From: a virus
Strand: one strand, 5' to 3'
Length of the DNA stretch: 64,000 nucleotides
IMG/VR virus record: IMGVR_UViG_3300046673_000058
Coordinates: 1-64,000 of that record
Under the pieces are notes generated by a model, which was not told where the DNA came from, did not search any database, and worked only from the letters and a program-made list of their open reading frames with translations. The position numbers and the translations under genes were made by a program. The first letter of the stretch is position 1. Each line of letters opens with the position of its first letter. Positions 28,478 to 35,726 of the stretch are shown piece by piece.

Positions 28478-29218
28478 TCACGCTAGAGCCACGTAGACGC
28501 AGTACACAGTCGTTGCACCTGTCGCGCCTGCGCTACCACCTACCGTTCCCACTAAATTAACGGGTGATGCGCCAGTGTAGTATTGTAATGGGCTTCCTTG
28601 CGTGGTTATCGTGTCAGCAGCGCCAGCGCTATATGTCAAAACCAGAGGCTGCCATAACAAGGTACCCCTCGTGGAGAGAGTCGTGCCTGTTACATTAGTT
28701 GCCGTAAGCCCCATGCTCGCTATGGGTATGAAGCCTTCAAGCGTGCCGGATATTCCTAATTTTAATGAAGCACTAGCACCGTTCCATGTCTCTGTGCATA
28801 CTGCAATGACGTCAGTGACCAGTGCGTTTGCCGGCATTGCGATAACGTTCTTAGTCGTATCAGCGTGCCCTATCGTCCCTGTTAGAACCTTTACCACGCC
28901 TGCAGCCAACTGAGTGGATGCTATGGCTGCGTTGGAATCCAACTGCGTTCCTAAAATTCCCGCAGAGTCAGAAAGCGAAGCGTGAGTGAATGTCTTTGCA
29001 GTCGTCACCGATTCAGTCACCGCGTTAGCAGCTAGTTTATCGTTTGTAATCGTTCCGGCTGCGATATCGGTTGCTACCACCGTGCCAGGGGCTATATTGG
29101 CGGCAGTTATCGTCGCATTGGCGGGCTGCGTGCCTACAATGCCCGCGCTGTCTGAGAGCATCGGGCCTGTGAGCCACTTACCTCTAAAAAATTTAGCTAA
29201 TTCTGTTTTATATCCCAT
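28478..29218 (-). CDS. Fibre-like protein with repeated coil segments
   Basis: 246 residues. The N-terminal third has pseudo-repeats of the kind (I/L)xxGTxxxxxIAxGTITNDKL and SDSAGILGTQL, typical of trimeric fibre shafts. The C-terminal domain (VLTGTIGHADTTKNVIAMP onwards) is a beta head. Similar strand order occurs in the C-terminal half of the decoration-like protein at 31072-31854. Likely a short head or neck fibre. Confidence 0.6.
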   Translation of the reverse strand: MGYKTELAKFFRGKWLTGPMLSDSAGIVGTQPANATITAANIAPGTVVATDIAAGTITNDKLAANAVTESVTTAKTFTHASLSDSAGILGTQLDSNAAIASTQLAAGVVKVLTGTIGHADTTKNVIAMPANALVTDVIAVCTETWNGASASLKLGISGTLEGFIPIASMGLTATNVTGTTLSTRGTLLWQPLVLTYSAGAADTITTQGSPLQYYTGASPVNLVGTVGGSAGATGATTVYCVYVALA

Positions 29219-29271
29219 TCTTAAACCTCCTCCTCCGTCGCATGGGAATTGCGACTAATCCTAAGACTAGA

Positions 29272-29535
29272 TTACGTACCCTGCCTATTTCCTTTCATCC
29301 GGTTTATTTGCCGGTTCATGTCTTTTAGTAATTTGGCGTTGTATGCACCTTTCGGCACGGATGCGGTTCCGATGTCTGTTACACATATCGTCGTCATTAG
29401 CGTGCCTGCGGTGCCTATGTCGGTAACAAAGCCCGCTTGGGTTTTCAGTTTACCTTCTGAGGCTTTCTTTTCATTTTGTGTTTCAATCGTCTTCTTCTGA
29501 GGTTCCGTCTTCTTCGTTTCTACCTTGTCCATCAT
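29272..29535 (-). CDS. Small charged virion-region protein
   Basis: 87 residues from ATG 29535. This start is chosen over upstream codons because GGTGA lies 2-6 bases before it and the longer frame would run through the connector gene. An N-terminal Lys/Glu-rich helix (KVETKKTEPQKKTIE) is followed by a repeated VTDIGTAGT/VTDIGTASV element and a basic C terminus. Function unknown. Confidence 0.6.
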   Translation of the reverse strand: MMDKVETKKTEPQKKTIETQNEKKASEGKLKTQAGFVTDIGTAGTLMTTICVTDIGTASVPKGAYNAKLLKDMNRQINRMKGNRQGT

Positions 29536-29536
29536 T

Positions 29537-29941
29537 TCACCATGTCTTATCAACCATCTGGTCACGCTTGAACGCCCGCTGGTGCCAATCGGCTTCATCT
29601 TCGGCAGGCGATATTCCACCCACGAAAATCCTAATCTGCCTGGCAGCCTTGCGGCGCAGTTCCTTAGCAAGTGCAACGAAATGGTCATAACGCTGTTGAT
29701 ACGCCCCTTCCCAATCTCCTAACTTTTCCTGCGTAGAAGGTGCGAATTTAGCAACGAGTGCGTCTGCCGCCATAGCAGCAGCCATATAATAATTATTTTG
29801 TTGTTGAATAAAAAAACCCAGCTCCTCGTCTGAAAGGAGCTGGTGGTTGGTGTCGGTGTCCCCTATGAGGAACCGTACTAGGTCAACGTTGTATGTGCCA
29901 TCCGGAAGGACGGCAGGCGTATTTCCGTATGTCCACGTCAT
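29537..29941 (-). CDS. Head-tail connector (adaptor) protein
   Basis: 134 residues, mostly helical. The opening TVDLVRFLIGDTDTNHQLLS-type segment (NVDLVRFLIGDTDT) and LSDEELGFFIQQQNN, followed by AAAMAADALVAKFA, match HK97 gp6-like adaptor proteins. It lies just downstream of the capsid gene, as is usual for adaptor 1. It would form the ring under the portal. Confidence 0.75.
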   Translation of the reverse strand: MTWTYGNTPAVLPDGTYNVDLVRFLIGDTDTNHQLLSDEELGFFIQQQNNYYMAAAMAADALVAKFAPSTQEKLGDWEGAYQQRYDHFVALAKELRRKAARQIRIFVGGISPAEDEADWHQRAFKRDQMVDKTW

Positions 29942-29974
29942 AGTTTAGAACACCTCTACCTAATTTTGCACTTT

Positions 29975-29987
29975 ACGCTTCTAGCGT
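29975..29987 (-). terminator. Short hairpin after capsid gene
   Basis: A perfect 5-base inverted repeat (ACGCT...AGCGT) with a 3-base loop directly abuts the capsid stop codon. It could mark transcript processing or attenuation after a highly expressed gene. It lacks a clear T-tract and is small, so it may be chance. Confidence 0.25.
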
Positions 29988-31058
29988 TTACGCGCTCGTG
30001 ACTCCACTCATAAAGATGCCCAGGTCAGAAGCGATAAGCTTCATATCCATAGCCATCTCAGCCTCTATGCGCAGCGCACGTCTCCACTCAATGCGGAAGT
30101 CGCGGACAGCGAACCATCCGGCCCCTCCGGCATTTCCGTAGCCGCCGCCACCCATCAAGTAGCCAGTCCACCCGAAGGTGTAGCCAGCGCTCGGAGTGAG
30201 TAGCGAAGGTTGTGGGTTGCTGTAGCAGAGCAGAGCGTTCAACCCGTAAAGGAAGTCGGTGTCGGCTTCTGCCGTTGCAGCACTTAGACCTTCTGCGCCG
30301 GAGTTCATCACGGCCATTGGCACAACTACGCGGTCAACACCGAGCACTTGTGCGAGGGCCTGCTCGCTCATAACTGCGGGGCTTCCCGGAGTTCCGCCGT
30401 ATTTGATACGCTCGATGATGTCTGGGTGCATGCAGAGTGTTTCAAACACTTTCGGCCCGAGGACCAAAGTATTGGGAACAAACCCTGTCTGTGCGGCCAT
30501 TGCCATCTTGTAGTGGCGTATGTCCTGTACTGGAGTCGAATTTGTGTAGTCGTTCCAGTAGCAGATTGCCGAAGCGTGTGTACCGTAGCCTGCGGTCAGG
30601 TTGTTGGCGGTGACGCCTGCGGGGTCCTGAAGAGCCCCTCCCTGGTTCCACTTGCCGGTTACGAAGTAGTTGTCAATAAACTTCTTCTCTCTAGCAAGCA
30701 AAAGCTTCTGCGTCAGGAAGAGCGTCGAGTCACGCTGCATGTTCAACGGACTGTCTGCGTTCAACACTACCCTGTCGCCAAGGTCGTGGTGCAGTGCGTA
30801 GATGTCGCAGGAATAACTGTTTGACGAGTCAATCCCGTAGCCCGTACCTTCTGACTCAGCTCCGTCTGCACGAATCTTAGCCTCATTGGTGAACCAATAG
30901 GACTTCGTGTAGTAGAAGTATTTGTCACTCATCTTCTGGACTGGAATCATCGGGAAGATTTCTGCGGCTCTGTACGCCTGTTGCTGTTGTATATACGCAA
31001 TCGATATGTTAGTCAACGGAACGTTCACGTGCACATCGGTTACAGTTGGTTGTGGCAT
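29988..31058 (-). CDS. Major capsid protein (HK97 fold)
   Basis: 356 residues. The layout fits lambda gpE/HK97-type capsid proteins: VPLTNISIAYIQQQQAYRAAEIFPMIPV at the start (given here in meaning only as an N-arm and first helix), KKFIDNYFVTG spine region, NTLVLGPKVFETLCMHPD and an end with RIEWRRALRIEAEMAMDMKL. There is no N-terminal delta domain, so a separate scaffold (31851-32834) probably serves. It is followed by connector genes and preceded by the decoration-like gene. Confidence 0.85.
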   Translation of the reverse strand: MPQPTVTDVHVNVPLTNISIAYIQQQQAYRAAEIFPMIPVQKMSDKYFYYTKSYWFTNEAKIRADGAESEGTGYGIDSSNSYSCDIYALHHDLGDRVVLNADSPLNMQRDSTLFLTQKLLLAREKKFIDNYFVTGKWNQGGALQDPAGVTANNLTAGYGTHASAICYWNDYTNSTPVQDIRHYKMAMAAQTGFVPNTLVLGPKVFETLCMHPDIIERIKYGGTPGSPAVMSEQALAQVLGVDRVVVPMAVMNSGAEGLSAATAEADTDFLYGLNALLCYSNPQPSLLTPSAGYTFGWTGYLMGGGGYGNAGGAGWFAVRDFRIEWRRALRIEAEMAMDMKLIASDLGIFMSGVTSA

Positions 31059-31071
31059 TTTTGTTTACCTC

Positions 31072-31854
31072 TTAGTTGTACATTATGTGCACTTCGAGCA
31101 GCCCGGTGTCACCTGCAAAGGTAAGTGTAGAAAGGCTTGCTATCGAGATTGTGTCCGTCGCTGGCGTTGAGAACGCCCCCCCACCTGTTACTGTACCTGT
31201 CTCTGTGATTGGCGTCCCTAACAGCTTTAGAGCCGCATTAGAACACACGCACGTGAGGCCAGTAACTGCCGTGGAATTGACAACCAACGAGAGCGTCGTC
31301 GCGCCGCTTGTGCTTGCGACCTTCACAGGAACTGCATACATACCGGTAATCGTTCCGGTCCACCCAAGGGGTACTTGAATAGCAGTAACTGAACCACCTG
31401 CAGTGCCAAAGTTCACCATCGGAACGGTGACTGAGAACTGCCCTGCGCGGTAAACTGCGCCTTCTGCGATTCGGTTGGTGAGTGCAACTTCAATGATGCA
31501 CGACACACCGCCGTTGCCTTCAACGGCAATAGCAACAACCACGTCGCTACCTTGGCTCTTTCGCAGCATTCCTGCGGTACTGGAGATTATAAGTCCGTCG
31601 CCCGCATTTATCGTGTCGTCAGCAGTGACCCAACACTTCGAGTGTCCGAGTTCACGGACTGCGCCTACTGTTGCTTTGGTTGACCCATCAGGGTTGTCCT
31701 GTAGGATGCCCAGCATCTTTTGGATTCCCGACGTTGCGAGTGCAAGGGTTGTGTTGTTCAGGTAGACTGCGCTAAACTGACCCGCTTGCGCGGCGCTCAT
31801 GTTCGAGGTTACTGGATACGTAAAGTCCCCAATAGGGATGTCGCCTGCGGTCAT
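31072..31854 (-). CDS. Capsid decoration-like protein
   Basis: 260 residues in two parts. Residues 1-130 (IPIGDFTYPVTSNMSAAQAG, LGHSKCWVTADDTINAGDGL) resemble DUF2190-type decoration proteins. The rest is a second beta domain ending LEVHIMYN, with similarity in layout to the fibre-like protein at 28478. It lies between scaffold and capsid genes with an ATGA overlap. Likely a capsid-surface protein. Confidence 0.6.
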   Translation of the reverse strand: MTAGDIPIGDFTYPVTSNMSAAQAGQFSAVYLNNTTLALATSGIQKMLGILQDNPDGSTKATVGAVRELGHSKCWVTADDTINAGDGLIISSTAGMLRKSQGSDVVVAIAVEGNGGVSCIIEVALTNRIAEGAVYRAGQFSVTVPMVNFGTAGGSVTAIQVPLGWTGTITGMYAVPVKVASTSGATTLSLVVNSTAVTGLTCVCSNAALKLLGTPITETGTVTGGGAFSTPATDTISIASLSTLTFAGDTGLLEVHIMYN

Positions 31855-32834
31855 AGTGTTTTCCTCTCGCGCATCATTTCCTCGTAAATCTCGGGGTGCG
31901 CTAATGTTTCTGCTGCCATCGCTGCTTCGATTGTCATACCTTCAGACTTCTCCACACGCGCTTTTGCGAGCGCAGCGAGCTTGCCTTCCGGAGTCCCTTC
32001 AATAGCGGCGGTCGAACCGACCTCTACGAAAAGATTTGACTCCTTGAGCCCCGCATCTGCGGCCTTGAAGATTCCTTCGACAGCTTTAAAGGTTTCAGGC
32101 GAGAGTTTCTCGTCCATCTCCTTCAATAGCATGGCGAATTTCTCCGTCTTGGGCAGGTGCGTAAATTCGTCAGCCTTTGCGACGAACTCTTTGACGCGCT
32201 TCTCTTCCTCCATCTTCTCTATCTTAGTCTCAAGTGTTTCATTGGCCTTGAACAGATAGCGAACGGGACCTTGAACGTCCTCAGGAAGGAGGTCGATGTC
32301 AGCCTCTTTGGTTATTTTTTCGAGGGCCTTCTGCACTGCAGAATCCTCGTCGGCTTTAGCCATTTTAGTGGCTTTCTTTGCCATTTTCTTTGCCTTCTTT
32401 TGTGGAACTTCTTCTTCGTCGTCTTCGTCGCCGTCAGGCTCTTCGTCCTCGTCGTCTTCCGTAGGTGCAGGTTTGGCTTTTTTCGTAGCCGCCTTCTTGA
32501 ACCCAGCGGATTCCGCAAGCGTGTCGAAGATGTCAGAAGGAAGTTCTTCAGCATATGCCGTAGCCAGCTTCATGAGTGCAACTGATACCTCAGTCGCATC
32601 CGTGGACAGGTCCGGCGTCTTCTTTTTTAGTGTTTCTCGCAGGTTGTCCTCTGTGCCCAAATCGGCCTTGAGGACTTCTGCATAAGGTAATTCTTCCATG
32701 AATACCTCGTTGTTCTCTATGGGTGCGCCGTCTTCTTTCAGGATTTTGAACCGCTTACGATTCGCACCCTGTTTGACTAGCGAGATTTCAGTTACCACAA
32801 GGTCTTGGAGCTCGGTCGGCTCTTTATTAGCCAT
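31851..32834 (-). CDS. Capsid scaffold protein
   Basis: 327 residues. The N terminus contains DLVVTEISLVKQGANRKRF, the xVxxPANxxxF-like opening seen in prohead protease/scaffold partners. It is followed by a very acidic stretch (EDDEDEEPDGDEDDEEE near 130), Lys-rich segments and long helices to the end. The charged helical character and position between the XkdF protease and decoration genes support a scaffold that the protease removes. Confidence 0.7.
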   Translation of the reverse strand: MANKEPTELQDLVVTEISLVKQGANRKRFKILKEDGAPIENNEVFMEELPYAEVLKADLGTEDNLRETLKKKTPDLSTDATEVSVALMKLATAYAEELPSDIFDTLAESAGFKKAATKKAKPAPTEDDEDEEPDGDEDDEEEVPQKKAKKMAKKATKMAKADEDSAVQKALEKITKEADIDLLPEDVQGPVRYLFKANETLETKIEKMEEEKRVKEFVAKADEFTHLPKTEKFAMLLKEMDEKLSPETFKAVEGIFKAADAGLKESNLFVEVGSTAAIEGTPEGKLAALAKARVEKSEGMTIEAAMAAETLAHPEIYEEMMRERKTL

Positions 32835-32919
32835 GGCTCATGCCTCCTTGAGATTTCCCAAATAAAACGAGCAGCGAAGCTAAGGCTAGTGCGCCATTTG
32901 TATCAACCTTGTCGGTCAC
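32827..32919 (-). CDS. Possible 30-residue hydrophobic peptide
   Basis: GTG start at 32919, with AGGCGCGA just before it, encodes 30 residues with a hydrophobic core (ALALASLLVLFG). Its stop overlaps the scaffold start region. It fills most of the gap between the protease and scaffold genes and contains the scaffold's own AGGAGG-type ribosome site, so it could simply be leader sequence. Confidence 0.35.
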   Translation of the reverse strand: MTDKVDTNGALALASLLVLFGKSQGGMSHG

Positions 32920-32929
32920 TCGCGCCTGG

Positions 32930-33358
32930 TTACTCCGCTGTTGGGTTTGCTTCTACGCGCACCCCGGTGCCTCCGATTGAAAACGCTGAAAGTTCTCCAC
33001 TCTCAACTTTCTTCCAGAGGGCATCGTCATTTATCTTGACGCCTACGACCCAGGACCCCTTGACGATTTTTTCGCCGTCCACGACCATATCAACGGGCGT
33101 GATTTGGTTCTCCACGATTACGGCTTTTGCCGTGCCTTTGTGCTGATTTCCGACAATGCGGCTTTTTTCCATAAAGTCCCAAGCCGCTTTTCTCAAGGTT
33201 TCTGGTTTTATCCAGTCTCCTTGCGAATCGGTTTCACACGTACCACCCTTTTGACAAGGTGAGTAGACCACGCCGTAAACAACGCGTGGTTTTTTGGCAT
33301 CGGCCTGCTTCAACAGGCGTATCGTGTGTTGCCAGGTCGCTTTGTTTTTGTTTAACAT
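32930..33358 (-). CDS. XkdF-like prohead protease
   Basis: 142 residues. The order VYGVVYSPC, DSQGDWIKPETLRKAAWDF, IVGNQHKG, WVVGVKINDDALWKKV and ELSAFSIGGTG reproduces the XkdF-type putative serine protease domain, including the conserved DSQGD, QH and FSIGG motifs. His in NQHKG and Ser in FSIGG are the probable catalytic residues. It lies next to the scaffold gene and would mature the prohead. Confidence 0.8.
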   Translation of the reverse strand: MLNKNKATWQHTIRLLKQADAKKPRVVYGVVYSPCQKGGTCETDSQGDWIKPETLRKAAWDFMEKSRIVGNQHKGTAKAVIVENQITPVDMVVDGEKIVKGSWVVGVKINDDALWKKVESGELSAFSIGGTGVRVEANPTAE

Positions 33359-33382
33359 GTAAAGATTCTCATTGGTGACTAT

Positions 33383-34009
33383 TTAACTATTACGTAATTG
33401 TAGGTACTCTTCGTGCGTCTTTGTGCCCTTTTGTAGGTTACATCGTGCACAGCTTATGGCTATATTTGAGATATCATTCTTGCCGCCACGCGATATTGGG
33501 GTCTTGTGCTCAATATGAACTTCCTTATCGAATGAGGCGTAAAGCAGTTCACCACAATAGAAACAGAATCCTTCTTGCTGCTCAAATAACTCGTTTAGTT
33601 CTTTGAAAGTGAATGTGCCGCCATTATTCTTTTTGCGTGCGCGGTGATTGTTATTGTTTATCCGTCGCTTTTCGGGGTTATCCCTGCGCCATCTGCGCGA
33701 TTTTTCTCGGTTGTATTCTCTGCGGGTCTTTCTGTATTCGCGCTCATATTCTGGGTGCTCTTCCCGCCACGTAATATCATAGTCGTGTTTTTTATCGTGG
33801 TTATTTACACACCATTCGCGTTTGGCTTCGAGACATTGTTCACACGTTTTATAATGAGGGGAGCTCACAGGTTTACCACAGCTAGAGCACACCCCGTCAT
33901 GAAACGTATCTCTACGTCTTTGCATCCATTCGCGAGCGCGTTTGCGGCAAGACGCACACCTCTTATAGCGGTCTTCTTCAACCTCACGACTACAATGGGT
34001 GCACTTCAT
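33383..34009 (-). CDS. Free-standing HNH endonuclease 1
   Basis: 208 residues. Two Cys-pair zinc motifs lie at the N terminus (CTHC...CASC, CSSCG...CEQC), followed by a basic spacer and an HNH core: GFCFYCGELL, IEHKTPISRGGKND and CARCNLQKGTKT. The core is nearly the same as in the gene at 61782-62282, so both derive from one mobile ancestor. It interrupts the otherwise dense head gene order, as homing endonucleases do. Confidence 0.85.
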   Translation of the reverse strand: MKCTHCSREVEEDRYKRCASCRKRAREWMQRRRDTFHDGVCSSCGKPVSSPHYKTCEQCLEAKREWCVNNHDKKHDYDITWREEHPEYEREYRKTRREYNREKSRRWRRDNPEKRRINNNNHRARKKNNGGTFTFKELNELFEQQEGFCFYCGELLYASFDKEVHIEHKTPISRGGKNDISNIAISCARCNLQKGTKTHEEYLQLRNS

Positions 34010-34072
34010 CTCGATTCTAACTCACCATTTGCCCCGATTCGTTATAAAGGAACGTAGCGTGCCCTGGAAGTA

Positions 34073-35398
34073 TTATCTGCGCTTCTCCAGACTCTTTCTA
34101 AGTCTGCCGTATTCCAGATAATTAAGCTTAGCCTGCACCATCTTCTTGAGTTGCTCCCGCTTGCGTATGAGCTCTTGATTGGTTCGAGGGGTTCCCAACG
34201 CATTCGGGTGGGGCAATGTCACCGCGACCTCTGTCCCTAACGACTTCTTCACAGTATGCCCCAATGCTACGACTATCGGCTCACTTGCCGCAGAGCGCCT
34301 CACTTGCTGCTCATCTTTCCAGAATGACTCAGCTTTAATCTCCGACTCTGTTGGCTCTCTTACCTTACCCGCTTCATCCTTCAACAGACGCGGGATTAAG
34401 TACGTAATAGCTATATCATCCCTCGTGATGCCCATTGGCTCAAGGTACTGTTCGTTGAATATTCTACCACTAGGGCCAACGAGTGCTTCCTTGCGGAGGG
34501 ATTCAATTACGCCGGGACTCGCCGCTACAAACGTAACGAGTGGCTGCGAGCCGGTGAATGGCTCCACGGTTGTATCAACCTTTGTGACTTCTTTAATTTC
34601 TTCAACTTCTTCTGCTTCTTCTGCCTTCACGGTTTTCTCCTGCTTTTTGGCCTTCTCTTCTTTTTTAGCGGATTTAGAACTAGACTCTTCATCTTTTGCA
34701 CGCGCTGCTATCTCATCGACCGTTCCAAAGTGACACTTTTCAACGTCACTCTCTGCGGACTTCTGCGTGATAGCACCCCATTTAAGCGGCGCCCCTGCGG
34801 TACTCTCCGTTCCTGCGGCGTCCGCCTTTGCTTTGAGCGCGGCTACAAGCTGTGCGTGGAACCAGTTCATATCGGCCTGTGAGAATCCGGACAGGAGATT
34901 ACCCTGCGCGGCCCACATCGCCATGCGCCGATTGTATGCGGTGAGGTCTGCGGTGCTCTTGGTCTTAACTTCCGCGGCGAGTTTTGATTTCTCCGGGTCC
35001 GTGAGTGACTTTTCTATTTCTGAACCTTCATCGGATTTCTTCATCTTCATGCAGTTGTCTGCGACTTTTTGGCAGTCAGGGTGTAGTTTTTCTTCTTGCT
35101 TCTCAACTTCTGGCTCTTCTTTAGCTACAGGTGGCTGCATCTCTACCGCTGCTGGTGCACTTTCAGGCTCCGATGATGCAGTAGTGGCGCTTGTAGCAGC
35201 CGACCTTGCCTTTCCAGAGTTGCGTCCGCCTGCTTTATTCCGTGCCTTCGAGTTTATATGGTCCCAGACCGTCTTAGGCAGGTATTCTTTCGCAGCGGCG
35301 CGCAGTTCTTCGAAATACTCTTTAGAGTACTCCCTAGCGGCGCCGTCTTTCTCTATTTCGTCAGTCTCAACTTTTTCAACAGTTGTTTCTTCACTCAT
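34073..35398 (-). CDS. Head-region protein with uracil-DNA-glycosylase-like domain
   Basis: 441 residues. Residues 1-280 are low-complexity and charged (Ala/Ser/Glu/Lys-rich) with a helical island at about 135-195. Residues 285-402 resemble family 4 uracil-DNA glycosylases: TFVAASPG (a divergent GExPG), VGPSGRIFNEQYLEPMGI, DIAITYLIPRL, PIVVALGHTVKKSL and VTLPHPNAL (the HPSxL motif). The catalytic Asp/Glu of motif 1 is not obvious. It lies between portal and protease genes, so it may act as a head or DNA-binding protein rather than a repair enzyme. Confidence 0.6.
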   Translation of the reverse strand: MSEETTVEKVETDEIEKDGAAREYSKEYFEELRAAAKEYLPKTVWDHINSKARNKAGGRNSGKARSAATSATTASSEPESAPAAVEMQPPVAKEEPEVEKQEEKLHPDCQKVADNCMKMKKSDEGSEIEKSLTDPEKSKLAAEVKTKSTADLTAYNRRMAMWAAQGNLLSGFSQADMNWFHAQLVAALKAKADAAGTESTAGAPLKWGAITQKSAESDVEKCHFGTVDEIAARAKDEESSSKSAKKEEKAKKQEKTVKAEEAEEVEEIKEVTKVDTTVEPFTGSQPLVTFVAASPGVIESLRKEALVGPSGRIFNEQYLEPMGITRDDIAITYLIPRLLKDEAGKVREPTESEIKAESFWKDEQQVRRSAASEPIVVALGHTVKKSLGTEVAVTLPHPNALGTPRTNQELIRKREQLKKMVQAKLNYLEYGRLRKSLEKRR

Positions 35399-35643
35399 TT
35401 CTTTACCTTTATAGGGGCGTCCGCAATGTGCATCTTCAACGCACGATTGACCCCTTTTAGCTGATTTCGTATGTCTTTTAGTTGTAACGTAAGCACCTTG
35501 ACCTGTGAATCTAAGTCGAGGTCCGGTGCGTAGTTCTCGGCAGTCTGATACTCGGGTTCTTCAATAGCCGGTTTCATTGTGAGCCATGAGTAATCATGGT
35601 ATTCTTGGCTTTGGTTTCCGCAAGAGATTTTATTCTGCTTCAT
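35395..35643 (-). CDS. Small coiled-coil head-region protein
   Basis: 82 residues. After an N-terminal hydrophilic part, residues 45-75 form a probable coiled coil (LTLQLKDIRNQLKGVNRALK). It overlaps the following gene's start and the preceding 28-residue gene's stop (ATGA on each side). Function unknown; possibly a portal or scaffold partner. Confidence 0.6.
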   Translation of the reverse strand: MKQNKISCGNQSQEYHDYSWLTMKPAIEEPEYQTAENYAPDLDLDSQVKVLTLQLKDIRNQLKGVNRALKMHIADAPIKVKK

Positions 35644-35726
35644 CGCTTGACCTTAGGATACGCGCGTCGTGATGGCACTATCCTCTTTGAATACCACTTA
35701 CGGTAAGCAGTTCTTAGAATACTCAT
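35640..35726 (-). CDS. 28-residue basic peptide
   Basis: ATG 35726 overlaps the portal stop and its own TGA overlaps the next ATG, so it is coupled on both sides by ATGA. The product (MSILRTAYRKWYSKRIVPSR then RAYPKVKR) has about ten Arg/Lys and no acidic residues. The precise fit between two genes argues that it is translated. It could bind DNA or act as a head-assembly peptide. Confidence 0.6.
   Translation of the reverse strand: MSILRTAYRKWYSKRIVPSRRAYPKVKR

Noticed and set aside
33383-34009. Group I intron around the HNH gene
   Set aside because: Flanking genes are complete on both sides, so a free-standing endonuclease is simpler.
34767-35414. Plus-strand open frame of 215 codons (and 34179-34733)
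   Set aside because: Ser/Ala/Phe-rich shadow of the Lys/Glu-rich minus-strand gene at 34073-35398; no start signals.
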